Shown here: in pieces, positions 49,456 to 57,703 of the stretch | Layout: the number at the start of each line of letters is the position of its first letter | How positions within the stretch are numbered: the stretch's first letter is position 1 | Source of the DNA: CAZXEU01 sp965207385 | GTDB lineage: Bacteria > Bacteroidota > Rhodothermia > Rhodothermales > Bin80 | Assembly: GCA_965207385.1 (NCBI GenBank) | Contig: CBDBLZ010000021.1 | Location: 434,001 to 498,000, forward strand | Direction of reading: 5' to 3' | Length of the DNA: 64,000 bases | The notes under the pieces: generated by a model | The model's input: only the letters and a program-made list of their open reading frames with translations | Told to the model about the DNA's origin: nothing | The model's database searches: none | Translations under genes and position numbers: made by a program

Positions 49456-50121
49456 CTAAAGGGCTGGCTGGATCTCGCCAGCTAGAATATCTATGGGCAT
49501 TGGGAAGTCTCGCTCTAACCAATCTTCGATTCCATTGACGCCAATCTTGCGCGCTAGTATGCGTTCGTTAGCTACGTAGTACGAATCCATGAATTCCTCC
49601 GGTCCTGGATAATGGACATCACGAATAAAGGCAAGCAACTGGGGAGTTGCCGCTATACCAGGTAACTGATCGAACAAAAACATCCTCGCCCCCACGCCAT
49701 GCCATTGCCTACCTGTTAGCACTTCGTCGAATAGCCCAAACTTATTCAGATATCGGACACCATCGCTGGCACTCCAGTCTAATGCCACTCCAATTACTGA
49801 AAACGAGTATCCTAGTTGGTCCGCCTTCTGGCTCAGGGGTATTTTGGCTTGCTCTACAAAAGGGGGAAGGGTCTCATCGTTTGCGAACGCACAAGTAGAT
49901 GAGCCTATAAATACCAGCACTACTTCTCGACCGCTAACGCGCGAATAACCGGGGACGTACCTAGGCGATGCGGGCACATCCCCTTTGTCCCACGCTATAG
50001 CCACAGTAGGTACTGGTAGCATACCCGTAATTCCCAGTATCATGAAGGCAGCAAACGACGCAACGCCAGCGACACACCATGCCATTGCGTGCTTTTTCCC
50101 AATCCAAGTCAGATAGTTCAT
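49456..50121 (-). CDS. Membrane-anchored thioredoxin-fold protein, single-Cys
   Basis: 221 aa. One N-terminal membrane segment (AMAWCVAGVASFAAFMILGI) then an extracytoplasmic thioredoxin-like domain: strand EVVLVFIGSSTCAFAN with a lone Cys where CxxC is usual, and the cis-Pro segment GIAATPQLLAFIRD. Its start overlaps the end of the propeller gene by 4 bp (ATGA), so the two are translationally coupled. AT-richer than the flanks. Probably handles thiols of the neighbouring Cys-rich peptide, which is inference. Confidence 0.6.
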   Translation of the reverse strand: MNYLTWIGKKHAMAWCVAGVASFAAFMILGITGMLPVPTVAIAWDKGDVPASPRYVPGYSRVSGREVVLVFIGSSTCAFANDETLPPFVEQAKIPLSQKADQLGYSFSVIGVALDWSASDGVRYLNKFGLFDEVLTGRQWHGVGARMFLFDQLPGIAATPQLLAFIRDVHYPGPEEFMDSYYVANERILARKIGVNGIEDWLERDFPMPIDILAGEIQPAL

Positions 50122-51248
50122 TCGGGTGTTCGATGCCGCGTATAGATGATAAGATGAGGAAACGGTCCTTGGCGTACCGAAAGCATGTGTGATGCTTCCA
50201 CGTCGGCAATAGGATGCGCAGTGCCTAAGTATCTGCCCACTCCTGTCTCGGCATCAATCTCGAACAGGTGAGAGGGCGCACGCCCGGTTCGCGCCATCGT
50301 ATTGTATTGAACGTAAAAGTCACCCGATGAATCAGTAAAGATGCGCTCAAATCGGCTTTGACCCGGCTGCGGCACCTGATAGGTCACTGCGGGAGCACCG
50401 TTACTGCCTGTCGTTTCTACCACCTGATACGACTCGAAATCAGCAAATCTGACTTGCCAAGCAATAGCACCGGTATCGGTGTAGGCTGTCAGTGCCGGTA
50501 TGTTCTCGCGGATTAGTCCGACAAGACGATGTTCTTCGCTACAAGCCAGCAATCCCCTCCTCGATTGAGATTCAACCACAAACGGGTTCGGCGATATATA
50601 TGGAGCTCCAAACGAGGCAACATGCTCGCCTTCAGGCGAGAACTTGTGAATGATGCCTTCTATTTCCGGCGAATAAGCTAGGAGATATAGATGGCCATTC
50701 ATCGCGCAACCAGTCGCTCCACCTACTTCAGTAGTAATGGTAGACTTCAGCCTGAACTCGGTTGAGTCGTTTCGCTCAAACACGGAGACGCGTCTCTCAG
50801 CCGTCAGCACGAAGATCGTTCTGCCTGCATTCGTGATGGCAAGTTGGCGGGGATGGAGGAATTCGCCTGGGCCCTTACCCTTAGCTCCGAATGTTCCAAT
50901 GAGCTTGCCGCTATAATCGTAAACACGCACCTCACTGTATTCCGAATCTAAGACCAAGATGCCCATTCGCTGGTCCATTCTGGCATCCACTATGTAACCG
51001 AACATTTCATGCTGCATCCCCTCATTCACACCTACAGTTACGGAATCGTATTCCACCTGATCCATAAAGGTCATACGAGGACTTGCATGCAGTATGCGCC
51101 TAGAATCGGTTACTTCCGGGATGTTGTCCTTCGTGGGATGGACCAGTCCCTCGCTCACTCCCACGCGGTTCTGGCCATGCGCTCGCATAGCCAAGACCGG
51201 CAAAGAAAGTACAAGGACCAACCAGATATAAACCTTTCTACCTAGCAT
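50118..51248 (-). CDS. Secreted six-bladed beta-propeller protein
   Basis: 376 aa with signal peptide (VYIWLVLVLSLPVLAMRAHG). Blade signatures of the Bacteroidota 6-bladed propeller family are present: EVRVYDYSGKLIGTFGAKGKGPGEFLHPRQLAI, followed by RRVSVFERND and GIIHKFSPEGEHVASFG. In this family the GxGPGEF motif ends one blade. Located between the small Cys-rich peptide gene (264 bp upstream) and the thioredoxin-fold gene (overlapping). Extracytoplasmic; likely a binding scaffold rather than an enzyme. Confidence 0.8.
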   Translation of the reverse strand: MLGRKVYIWLVLVLSLPVLAMRAHGQNRVGVSEGLVHPTKDNIPEVTDSRRILHASPRMTFMDQVEYDSVTVGVNEGMQHEMFGYIVDARMDQRMGILVLDSEYSEVRVYDYSGKLIGTFGAKGKGPGEFLHPRQLAITNAGRTIFVLTAERRVSVFERNDSTEFRLKSTITTEVGGATGCAMNGHLYLLAYSPEIEGIIHKFSPEGEHVASFGAPYISPNPFVVESQSRRGLLACSEEHRLVGLIRENIPALTAYTDTGAIAWQVRFADFESYQVVETTGSNGAPAVTYQVPQPGQSRFERIFTDSSGDFYVQYNTMARTGRAPSHLFEIDAETGVGRYLGTAHPIADVEASHMLSVRQGPFPHLIIYTRHRTPE

Positions 51249-51422
51249 CGGCTTACAGCATTATGCGGGCAGCATGCGCGCATACAAGGCACCCATCCGC
51301 CCCGATCACTAAACCGAGGCAGTGGATGCCTACGTATGAAACCCATGCGGAGATAGAGCCTACGGCTACCCGGCCGCGGACTCTCGGAAGTAAGCACCCC
51401 CCTTGTCAATCCCCTTCCGGGC

Positions 51423-51500
51423 TGTTGTACTGATCGATGCTGTCGCAGCTATAGGGGTGGTAGGTAACGGAACTCGCGAGCCTATAAAAGCTCTCGGACT
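51423..51500 (-). repeat. Degenerate duplicate of the Cys-rich peptide 3' end
   Basis: Minus-strand 51457-51423 matches the peptide gene at 51582-51549 in 32 of 34 bases and translates to YHPYSCDSIDQYNSPEGD before TGA, versus YSYNCDSIDQYN in the peptide. It lies in another frame after the peptide stop. Looks like a partial tandem duplication. Confidence 0.75.
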
Positions 51501-51512
51501 CCCCGTTCTCTC

Positions 51513-51785
51513 CTATTCGTCTTCGTCTGGACAACGCGTTTCCGAGCAGTTGTACTGATCGATGCTGTCGCAGTTATAGGAGTAATCGATAGCAAAACAC
51601 GCTATCACTAGCTCGTCTTCCAAGTTGCGGAAGAATGTGCATCCATCTTCTCTGCATGGCCTAACGTTCTCCGTCTCAATGCTACCGGGGGATACGGTCG
51701 TCATGGCACCAACTACAAGGCCGCCAAGCCCAAGGAGCAATACTACGCTGACCCGCGATACGAGGTGACTCCATCTGTTGTTCAT
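51513..51785 (-). CDS. Small secreted cysteine-rich peptide
   Basis: 90-aa precursor. Residues 10-28 form a hydrophobic export segment (VSVVLLLGLGGLVVGAM); the mature part contains six Cys at 44, 49, 63, 72, 80 and 85, an acidic body and the end ETRCPDEDE. Six spaced Cys suggest three disulfides. Size and layout recall the NVEALA-type peptides of Bacteroidota, which also sit beside six-bladed propeller genes, but the NVEALA motif itself is not there. A propeller and a thioredoxin-fold gene follow on the same strand. Confidence 0.6.
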   Translation of the reverse strand: MNNRWSHLVSRVSVVLLLGLGGLVVGAMTTVSPGSIETENVRPCREDGCTFFRNLEDELVIACFAIDYSYNCDSIDQYNCSETRCPDEDE

Positions 51786-52183
51786 GAGTACATGGGAGGT
51801 ACGTCATTTGTGTCGACTTTGTCAAGACGTGATCAGGGTAGCAAGCAGAATCGTGTAAAATTACACGGTAGGGTGCTACGACAAGAACAGATGAGTAGGC
51901 CGAGCCACATTCTATCCAGCGTTTGTTCCTGCTGAAGGACCATCTGTGCTTGAAGCGCGGTCCCTGCAAATCCCAGCATGTGCCGACTGCCGCTGGCAGT
52001 AGCGGCCATGTAGAACATCATTCGCATCCACACCGGTAATTCGCCATATCGCTGAAAACAGCCCTCTGAGGGCTATTTCGGGCCCGATCGAAGCCTCTGA
52101 AGTGCCGCTCTCGCGGCCTTCGTGGCATGATTATGCGTCCGGAGACGATCTGCGCGGTCTGAGGGGAAGCTGCAGCGCACAGC
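51786..52183. other. 398-bp spacer with a hairpin
   Basis: Contains the upstream region of the peptide gene and, at 52053-52076, a terminator-like hairpin for the gene remnant on the right. No credible coding frame. Confidence 0.4.
52053..52076 (-). terminator. Terminator-like hairpin
   Basis: Minus strand AGCCCTC-A-GAGGGCT (52074-52060) is a near-perfect inverted repeat followed by GTTTTC. Effective stem about 5-6 bp. It would stop minus-strand transcripts from 52.2-52.7 kb. Confidence 0.45.
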
Positions 52184-52703
52184 CTACTCTTTCGCCCTGG
52201 CCGCCAGGTCCCATGCATCCGCCGCGCGCTCCCATGCCGCCGCCGTCACCTGAAACAGCGCACTGCCATCCTTATCACTGGCCAGCACCACGGCCGAGTT
52301 GCAGCGGCTCGCCAGCACTTCCTGCCTAGCCTGTGCGGCGCGCTCCCTGAGGTCGCCGGACAGGCCCTCCTCCCACTCCAGCGTGCCTTCCCGGGCTTTG
52401 GCCGCGCGCTCGCGCCACTGCATGGTCCGCCTCCGGGCTTCGCCGGTACGCTCCCGAGCCTGGGCGGATCTCTTATCGCTTCGATTACCGGAGCGCCACG
52501 GCGACGGGCCCTCCGTGTGCTGCTGCACCCATGATTGCGGACACGGACTCCGGCTCTCGCCTGACAACTGCGGCAAACGGCCGGTCTTGCCGTCCGTAGC
52601 GCAGACACGCATACTCCCCGTTCCACGCCACACGGTCACAGCTGCAGCCGCCAAGTCCTGCAGGCCTTTGTGCCCGCCTCATACGACCCTGCACCACCCA
52701 CAC
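52184..52703 (-). pseudogene. Frameshifted gene of unknown function
   Basis: Two protein-like stretches in adjacent minus-strand frames: CDRVAWNGEYACLRYGRQDR and PFAAVVRREPESVSAIMGAA (about 52640-52500), then AAQARQEVLASRCNSAVVLA and DKDGSALFQVTAAAWERAAD ending DLAARAKE before the stop at 52184. Together they suggest a helical protein of about 160 aa broken by one frameshift near 52490. I do not recognise the family. It sits between the two peptide cassettes and is GC-rich, unlike them. Confidence 0.4.
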
Positions 52704-53095
52704 TCAATCAAATCAGCGGCTCTTCCGCCGACTCACACCACAACAGGCCCAATCAACGTTTATCAACACCCTGCTCAACCACTCACAATCCAGCTCAGAC
52801 AGACCCCCGCAAAGTGTTCGGTATAAATCGGAATGGGTGTTCGAATTCGATCGGAACAGGCGTTCGTTTTCGTCGGAATATCCACCCGGCGGATTTTGCC
52901 ACTTCCGGTACGCATTTCGTACCGCTTGCAGAGCAAGCACATCTACCTCTGCAAGCGCTGCCCGCGTCGCTAATTCTGCCTCCTATCGCCAGAAGTGGAG
53001 CCTCTGGCACATAGTGTCATACAGCCCTCGTGACCCGGCCCCGATAGCTGCGGCCTATCTCCATCTCGGGGAAGCAGGTCTCATCTTCCTAACCT
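52704..53095. other. 392-bp interval with two imperfect direct repeats
   Basis: 52828-52850 and 52851-52873 share the pattern atcggaa.ggg.gttcg..ttcg as adjacent 23-bp units. Minus-strand frames give fragments such as RRKRTPVPIEFEHPFRF that could be remains of a gene but were not identified. Confidence 0.4.
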
Positions 53096-54154
53096 TCACT
53101 GCACCACGAGGTCATACACACCTATTTCCCGCTCGTCGGGGACGCTTGAGAGCCGAATGTACAGCAGATCCCGCTCGTCGCGGGCCAAAATAGGCCCCGG
53201 CAGTGTCAGTGCGGCCACCTGCTCTCCGTCAATGGTGGCCACTGCTGCAAAATGGTCTGATGTCCGGTCATCGCCAACTTGGTAGTCAGGGGACGCATTC
53301 ATGAAATACAGAACAACAAATTCGTCTTTGACGATGTATGCTGCAATAGTAGTAGAAGTGGAGTGGAATAGCTTGTCTATTTCCGGAATGGGCATGCTGG
53401 GAGGCATCTCTACCGCGACCTGTTTCCAGTTGGGATGATCCATCTGGATTGTCCTTGCTGGAAGAAGCTCAGCCTGCGCAAGATCGTACAGATCCACGAT
53501 GCTCAGCAGTTGATACGACACCGCCATCAGTCCATTCGGTCGTACGTCTACGCTTCTCAAATCGTCCACATATTCTCCTTCCCGGTAAAACGCAGGGTAC
53601 TGTCCCATGAAATTCACTTCGTCAAACAGCGTGTCTACGAAAGCGATTGTGGGCTCATCCAGAGTCCTGCGAAACGAGTGTCCCGAGCGCTTACTGATAT
53701 CGGTTGCCGGAATTACCAACCGATCATTGTAATAGCCCATACTCCACTGATCATCCCGATATACACCTTCCGGGAAGTGCATCACCCTGCGAAACGTTCC
53801 GCTTGTGTCAAATACCGAGTAGCGATCGTCTTCTATCACGTATACCGTGCTTCCTTGGACCAGCACCTTGTCTGGCCCCTCCAGTTCTCCCGGACCTTCC
53901 CCCGAGCTGCCGAAAAACCGGACTATACTGCCAAGAGAATCATAAACGCCGACCTGGTCCGCAATGGCATCCGGCACATATACTCGATGCGGTGACGTGG
54001 TGACGGTAATTGTCCAGAAGTGACCGAGAAACAACGAGTCCGACTCTTCCAGTACGAAGCTGTGCACCAAGGCTAGGTCTGCATCTGGCTCCCGTGATTC
54101 GGAGGAACCACACCCAATCAGTACCATCATGGCTATCACAATGCGACACACCAT
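53096..54154 (-). CDS. Six-bladed beta-propeller lipoprotein
   Basis: About 352 aa from the ATG at 54154. The N-terminus is a lipoprotein signal (MVCRIVIAMMVLIGC, lipobox LIGC). The body has the propeller pattern: YVPDAIADQVGVYDSLGSI, FFGSSGEGPGELEGPDKVLV, VYVIEDDRYSVFDTSGTF. It is the same family as the propeller at 50118 but too diverged to be a recent duplicate. It lies 80 bp downstream of the second Cys-rich peptide gene. Probably tethered to a membrane on the outer side. Confidence 0.8.
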   Translation of the reverse strand: MVCRIVIAMMVLIGCGSSESREPDADLALVHSFVLEESDSLFLGHFWTITVTTSPHRVYVPDAIADQVGVYDSLGSIVRFFGSSGEGPGELEGPDKVLVQGSTVYVIEDDRYSVFDTSGTFRRVMHFPEGVYRDDQWSMGYYNDRLVIPATDISKRSGHSFRRTLDEPTIAFVDTLFDEVNFMGQYPAFYREGEYVDDLRSVDVRPNGLMAVSYQLLSIVDLYDLAQAELLPARTIQMDHPNWKQVAVEMPPSMPIPEIDKLFHSTSTTIAAYIVKDEFVVLYFMNASPDYQVGDDRTSDHFAAVATIDGEQVAALTLPGPILARDERDLLYIRLSSVPDEREIGVYDLVVQ

Positions 54155-54234
54155 GTATCCATTCTGCCCTTGGGCCCGGCCTGCCCGGGAGCTAGGAAGC
54201 ACTCATGCCCCCGGGCAGGTAACTTGAGCTACAA

Positions 54235-54432
54235 CTACGGGGTTACCACTATCTCACAGAAACAGTTGGTCGGGTCCCCGCAACACGATTTTTCGACCTT
54301 CTGATATGTATCACATATCTTCAAAGTCGTCTCCACGGCCTCTGCACCTGATCCAATCCACGGAACCATCGCCAAACCCAAAGCAGCGACGAGAAACAGC
54401 GACGAGAGAACATTGGTCATGCGGCTCTTCAT
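54235..54432 (-). CDS. Small secreted Cys-rich peptide 2
   Basis: 65 aa from ATG at 54432, supported by a perfect GGAGG six to seven bases upstream. Signal segment SSLFLVAALGLAMVPWIGSGAEA, then a short mature region with Cys at 40, 50, 51, 57 and 59 (KSCCGDPTNCFCEIVV). Five Cys in 20 residues. An upstream in-frame Met would overlap the thioredoxin-fold gene end and is less likely. Together with its neighbours it repeats the composition of the 49.5-51.8 kb cassette. Confidence 0.65.
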   Translation of the reverse strand: MKSRMTNVLSSLFLVAALGLAMVPWIGSGAEAVETTLKICDTYQKVEKSCCGDPTNCFCEIVVTP

Positions 54433-54471
54433 GGTACACCTCCATGGTGTGTTGGTGAATGAACACAGCAC

Positions 54472-55221
54472 TTAGTTGCTGCTATCCGGAAGCATCTCAG
54501 CTATCAGCTGAGTCACTTTGTCATGTATTTGGTAAGCATTACCCGACATCCTTACCAAATGGGCATCGCGTGACGACGACACCAGAATTAGAAACGGCGT
54601 GCGGGAAACGCCAAAACGGCGACTGAACCAGCCCGTGGAGTCCAGAAGTACAGGAAAGGGAAGCCCCTCTTGTCGCGCCAACCTTCTGCCTGATAGCTTG
54701 TAAGGCACCTCAATTACCCCCAACATATCCATATCGTCCGTTCCCTGCAGGATCTTGTGCCACGCTCCTATCCTGTCTTTCCACTCGTAACAGTTTTTGG
54801 GCCGGAACACCAGCACCATGCGCTGGGAAGCATCATAGTCCGCATACGCAGAATCGGCATATACCGCCGGAAACTGATCCCAGTCTATCTCCATGTCTGA
54901 CCATACATCGGGCGAAGCTGCCCCATGCCGACAGTCCACCACCACGCCGTTCTCGTCAATCGGCGCATCGGCGTCCCACAACGCTTCCTCCCACGTCGTC
55001 GCATCGTCGAAACAGAACCCCAGATCCTCGGCCACATGCCCGGGCATCTCGAGAATGACTCGGCGGCCGGTCGGCGCATTCCGTGCCTCATCCGCTGTCT
55101 CAACGCGGATGATGTCCAGCGGTGGTATTGGTACGAGGTACCAGCCGTGAGCGCTGTCGCCCGAATGAGTCATAAAGGTCTTTATGTTGCGCTCCCCCGA
55201 TGGGCCGTGCTGTCTGATCAC
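54472..55221 (-). CDS. Thioredoxin-fold protein, single-Cys
   Basis: 249 aa, no obvious signal peptide in the given frame. The C-terminal part has a thioredoxin-like arrangement: MVLVFRPKNCYEW with one Cys at the active position, PFPVLLDSTGWFSRRFGV, and the cis-Pro segment SRTPFLILVSS. The N-terminal half is not recognised and contains a CRHG motif. It is first in the minus-strand run, 39 bp before the peptide gene start. Likely the redox partner of peptide 2; this is inference from proximity. Confidence 0.55.
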   Translation of the reverse strand: MIRQHGPSGERNIKTFMTHSGDSAHGWYLVPIPPLDIIRVETADEARNAPTGRRVILEMPGHVAEDLGFCFDDATTWEEALWDADAPIDENGVVVDCRHGAASPDVWSDMEIDWDQFPAVYADSAYADYDASQRMVLVFRPKNCYEWKDRIGAWHKILQGTDDMDMLGVIEVPYKLSGRRLARQEGLPFPVLLDSTGWFSRRFGVSRTPFLILVSSSRDAHLVRMSGNAYQIHDKVTQLIAEMLPDSSN

Positions 55222-55445
55222 CCGAACCCTCCACTGCGAGCGTCAGTAGCGTATGGATTGAATGGATATGCCAGACTCCCGCGATTGCGGGGATTCAATG
55301 CGACTAACTAACTCGACAGTCAGTCGCTGGGCCCGCCTGCCCGTAGCATATTGTACGGCCCACCGGCAATATCTCGGCCTCCATAGCCCCTAACATACAT
55401 GACGCCAAGCCTGTATTGAGTCTCGGCTGTTTTTGGCTGCCCTCT
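55222..55445. other. Intergenic region between the HNH gene and the peptide cassette
   Basis: 224 bp on the downstream side of the HNH gene. Contains the presumed promoter of the minus-strand peptide cassette; no motif identified. Confidence 0.35.
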
Positions 55446-55967
55446 TTAAATCTCCCTGCCATCTTGGTAACGCTGCACAAACCGCATTCCTTCCTCTGTC
55501 ACCCAATAACCGAAGGTGGTTGGAAATGTCCCATAAGGCTGTCCTTCGTGCTCCACCACCATGTCTACTCCTTTGATGCCGGGTACGTGCTCCAGCAAAC
55601 CATCCCGGACGGCGTGAGCGCATAGAAGATCTCCGCCAGCCCCAACAATAACCAATCGCTCCCCCGACCTTGCGACCGCCTCGAAAATCCTCCGTTCCAG
55701 CTCTCCATATCTCCCGTGTATGACGCCCAGATTGGTCTTGTACGCTTTCATCGACTGACGATCTATTTCCCCCCTATCATACCTTCTATGACAGGTTGGG
55801 CAGAGTGCTATCAGGTTCCCTTCCGAGTGGTCTTTCGTCTTCGACCACGGGACAATGTGAGCGATGTCAACCGGCGTTGCTCGGCACGTAGGTATCGCAC
55901 ACCGGTGCCCCGCCTCAACCAAAACGCTTCGTCTAACGGGTTCCGGTATTGGATCCCTCTTCATCAC
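55446..55967 (-). CDS. HNH endonuclease-domain protein
   Basis: 173 aa. The first 75 residues are a compact HNH nuclease: RCAIPTCRATPVDIAHIVPWS with the first His and zinc Cys pair, GNLIALCPTCHRRYD with the Asn, second Cys pair and His. The remaining 100 residues end in a winged-helix-like FGYWVTEEGMRFVQRY and are not assigned. Its ATG overlaps the stop of the upstream AbiJ-like gene by 4 bp. The pair resembles an abortive-infection or restriction unit in which the nuclease is the effector; function inferred. Confidence 0.8.
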   Translation of the reverse strand: MMKRDPIPEPVRRSVLVEAGHRCAIPTCRATPVDIAHIVPWSKTKDHSEGNLIALCPTCHRRYDRGEIDRQSMKAYKTNLGVIHGRYGELERRIFEAVARSGERLVIVGAGGDLLCAHAVRDGLLEHVPGIKGVDMVVEHEGQPYGTFPTTFGYWVTEEGMRFVQRYQDGREI

Positions 55968-56737
55968 TCGCCGGCTTGCTTAGACAAGTATACGACTACG
56001 GCTGCCGCCACATGTATAGCCAACTCTGCTTCATCAACTTGAGGATCTTTGCCTTCGGCCCTGTGTCGCCCATATTGGGAAGCGTATCCCCATAGTTTAG
56101 CCACGGCTGTATCCAAGGGCGGTGGTATGATCCCTTTGTAGCGCTTCAACAGTTCCCCCAGCGTTGCGCCATCATCTCGACATATACTGCGCATCACGCA
56201 CTCCACGGCCTTGTATGCGTGATCGATAGCACCTGATAACTTGGGTTCCGGCCGATGAGACAAGTTTTCGATGGCTTCCTGGAACTCATTGCCCCCTGTT
56301 GTCAGGCCAGCTTGCCCCAATTGTTCTGGCGCTGCTTGGGCAAGGGATTCGAAAGGTCCCTCCCCGCGATAAGTGACTTTACCGCCGTCAAGCTTCCATC
56401 CAACACCTTTCTCCCGAAACATCTCATTGATCTTCGTCTCAAAATATCCCCGCTTATTGACCCCCAGAGTCTGATAAATGGCCTCGATGATGTCGTATAC
56501 ATCGTACCACGCACATCCCCGTATCCACACGGTTATTTCGGCTTCTATCTGGCTCGCGTGTGCTTGAGGCATTCTACCGAAGTGCTTGCTCAGAATTCTG
56601 CGGATATCGAAGACGTCCAGCCCTGCTACACACGCAAGCTCCAGCATCCTGTCGCGAAGCCAGGCAGGAGCATCGTTACGAATGGTTATCTCTGGCTCTG
56701 GAGGCCCAAACCCGTGACGGCGGGAGAATGTTGACAT
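55964..56737 (-). CDS. AbiJ_NTD4-like protein, putative abortive-infection component
   Basis: 257 aa from ATG at 56737 (MSTFSRRHGFGPPEPEITIR). The N-terminal part matches AbiJ N-terminal domain 4 in pattern: the FSxRHGF.PP start, WYDVYDIIEAIYQTL, FETKINEMFREKGVGWKLDGG. The C-terminal half (DHAYKAVECVMRSIC, DDGATLGELLKRY, AVAKLWGYASQYG) matches the usual C-terminal domain of these proteins. An earlier Met at 56803 would add 22 non-conserved residues. AbiJ proteins are phage-defence factors of unsettled mechanism. Overlaps the HNH gene. Confidence 0.75.
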   Translation of the reverse strand: MSTFSRRHGFGPPEPEITIRNDAPAWLRDRMLELACVAGLDVFDIRRILSKHFGRMPQAHASQIEAEITVWIRGCAWYDVYDIIEAIYQTLGVNKRGYFETKINEMFREKGVGWKLDGGKVTYRGEGPFESLAQAAPEQLGQAGLTTGGNEFQEAIENLSHRPEPKLSGAIDHAYKAVECVMRSICRDDGATLGELLKRYKGIIPPPLDTAVAKLWGYASQYGRHRAEGKDPQVDEAELAIHVAAAVVVYLSKQAGE

Positions 56738-56803
56738 CGCTGTTCTTGGTTTAGTGCTGCGTTGAACCGTGCGGATAAGGTGCGGTATCACATTACGGTC
56801 CAC

Positions 56804-57125
56804 TACAGGTTCCTGTAGAGACGATATGATAGGCCTTAGGCCGAACGCTCCGGGCCCCGACTATTCTGGGCTACCCCGGGTGAATCGCCGCCTTTCGTCA
56901 ACGTGCCACAGCCTAGGTAATTGGCCCAGTCCTCTAGGTACCCTATCTCGTGCAGCACATGCGAACAAGTAACCAGTTCAGCATAATCGGCCTTATGTCC
57001 CTCCCGCGGATCGTTGCCGTTAATCACGGGACGAACATCTAGGCGCCCTGTTTTCAACTAGCTCCTCAGCAGATATTGGCTTACCGTCTCTATTTTGCCC
57101 AGCCACGTCGCCTGCTACCGGACCT
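56804..57125. other. 322-bp interval, possible gene fragment
   Basis: A minus-strand frame 56836-57057 includes ADYAELVTCSHVLHEIGYLE, faintly reminiscent of a metalloprotease helix but lacking a full HExxH. Most likely non-coding or a remnant. Promoters for the AbiJ-like gene (minus) and the secreted gene (plus) should be here. Confidence 0.35.
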
Positions 57126-57614
57126 ATGCCACATCTCATACGCTGCCTTGCTGCTCTTTTCATGACACTTGTCCTTGTAATCGGGCCAGCCCATGCACAA
57201 ATCGTTGCTCCCGATCTTTTAGCTGTAATGGACACCGTCAGTGTGGAGGTGAATATGACCGCAACCGGCGACGCAGCCAACTGTCTCCCGTTTGAAAGCT
57301 CGATCAAGACCAAAATTGAACTGGCGTTGCAGCGAGCGGGATTTATGGTGGTTGAACTTTCACAATTTCCGCTCGCGACTATATTCTTTGACGCTACTGC
57401 CGTCAACCCAGGGTTATGTGCGGTCACCCACGATACAACGGTAGGTATATGGCTCCATAGCATTGGGATCAAGTCGTATGCGATTGGTCTCAGTTCCACT
57501 GGAATATTTAGCAGGGCTACGTCTACAGAGAGCCAAGAGGAAGTCAGAAGATTGGCGGATGACGCCGCCGATATGATCATCAATGAAGTCCTGAAAGCAC
57601 GTCGTAACCACTAA
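57126..57614 (+). CDS. Secreted protein of unknown function
   Basis: 162 aa with a strong signal peptide (LAALFMTLVLVIGPAHAQ). The mature domain alternates strands and helices (TVSVEVNMTATG, IKTKIELALQRAGFMVVEL, HDTTVGIWLHSIGIKSYAIGLSS) and ends with a charged helix (EEVRRLADDAADMIINEVLKA), a pattern seen in periplasmic lipoprotein-like curli or DUF-type assembly proteins. Two Cys (57 and 98 or so) could form a disulfide. Isolated on the plus strand inside the accessory region; AT-richer than core genes. Confidence 0.6.
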   Translation: MPHLIRCLAALFMTLVLVIGPAHAQIVAPDLLAVMDTVSVEVNMTATGDAANCLPFESSIKTKIELALQRAGFMVVELSQFPLATIFFDATAVNPGLCAVTHDTTVGIWLHSIGIKSYAIGLSSTGIFSRATSTESQEEVRRLADDAADMIINEVLKARRNH

Positions 57615-57703
57615 GACCAAGTGTATCGCCAGTCCGATGCGATAGCCTCTGGTAGTACGACGGTCTTGCGTCCACGCGTGACCTATTAACACGTCCTACC
57701 TTC

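Noticed and set aside
56836..57057. Possible metalloprotease fragment (HVLHEIGYLE)
   Set aside because: No HExxH zinc site and no supporting flanking sequence; treated as non-coding.
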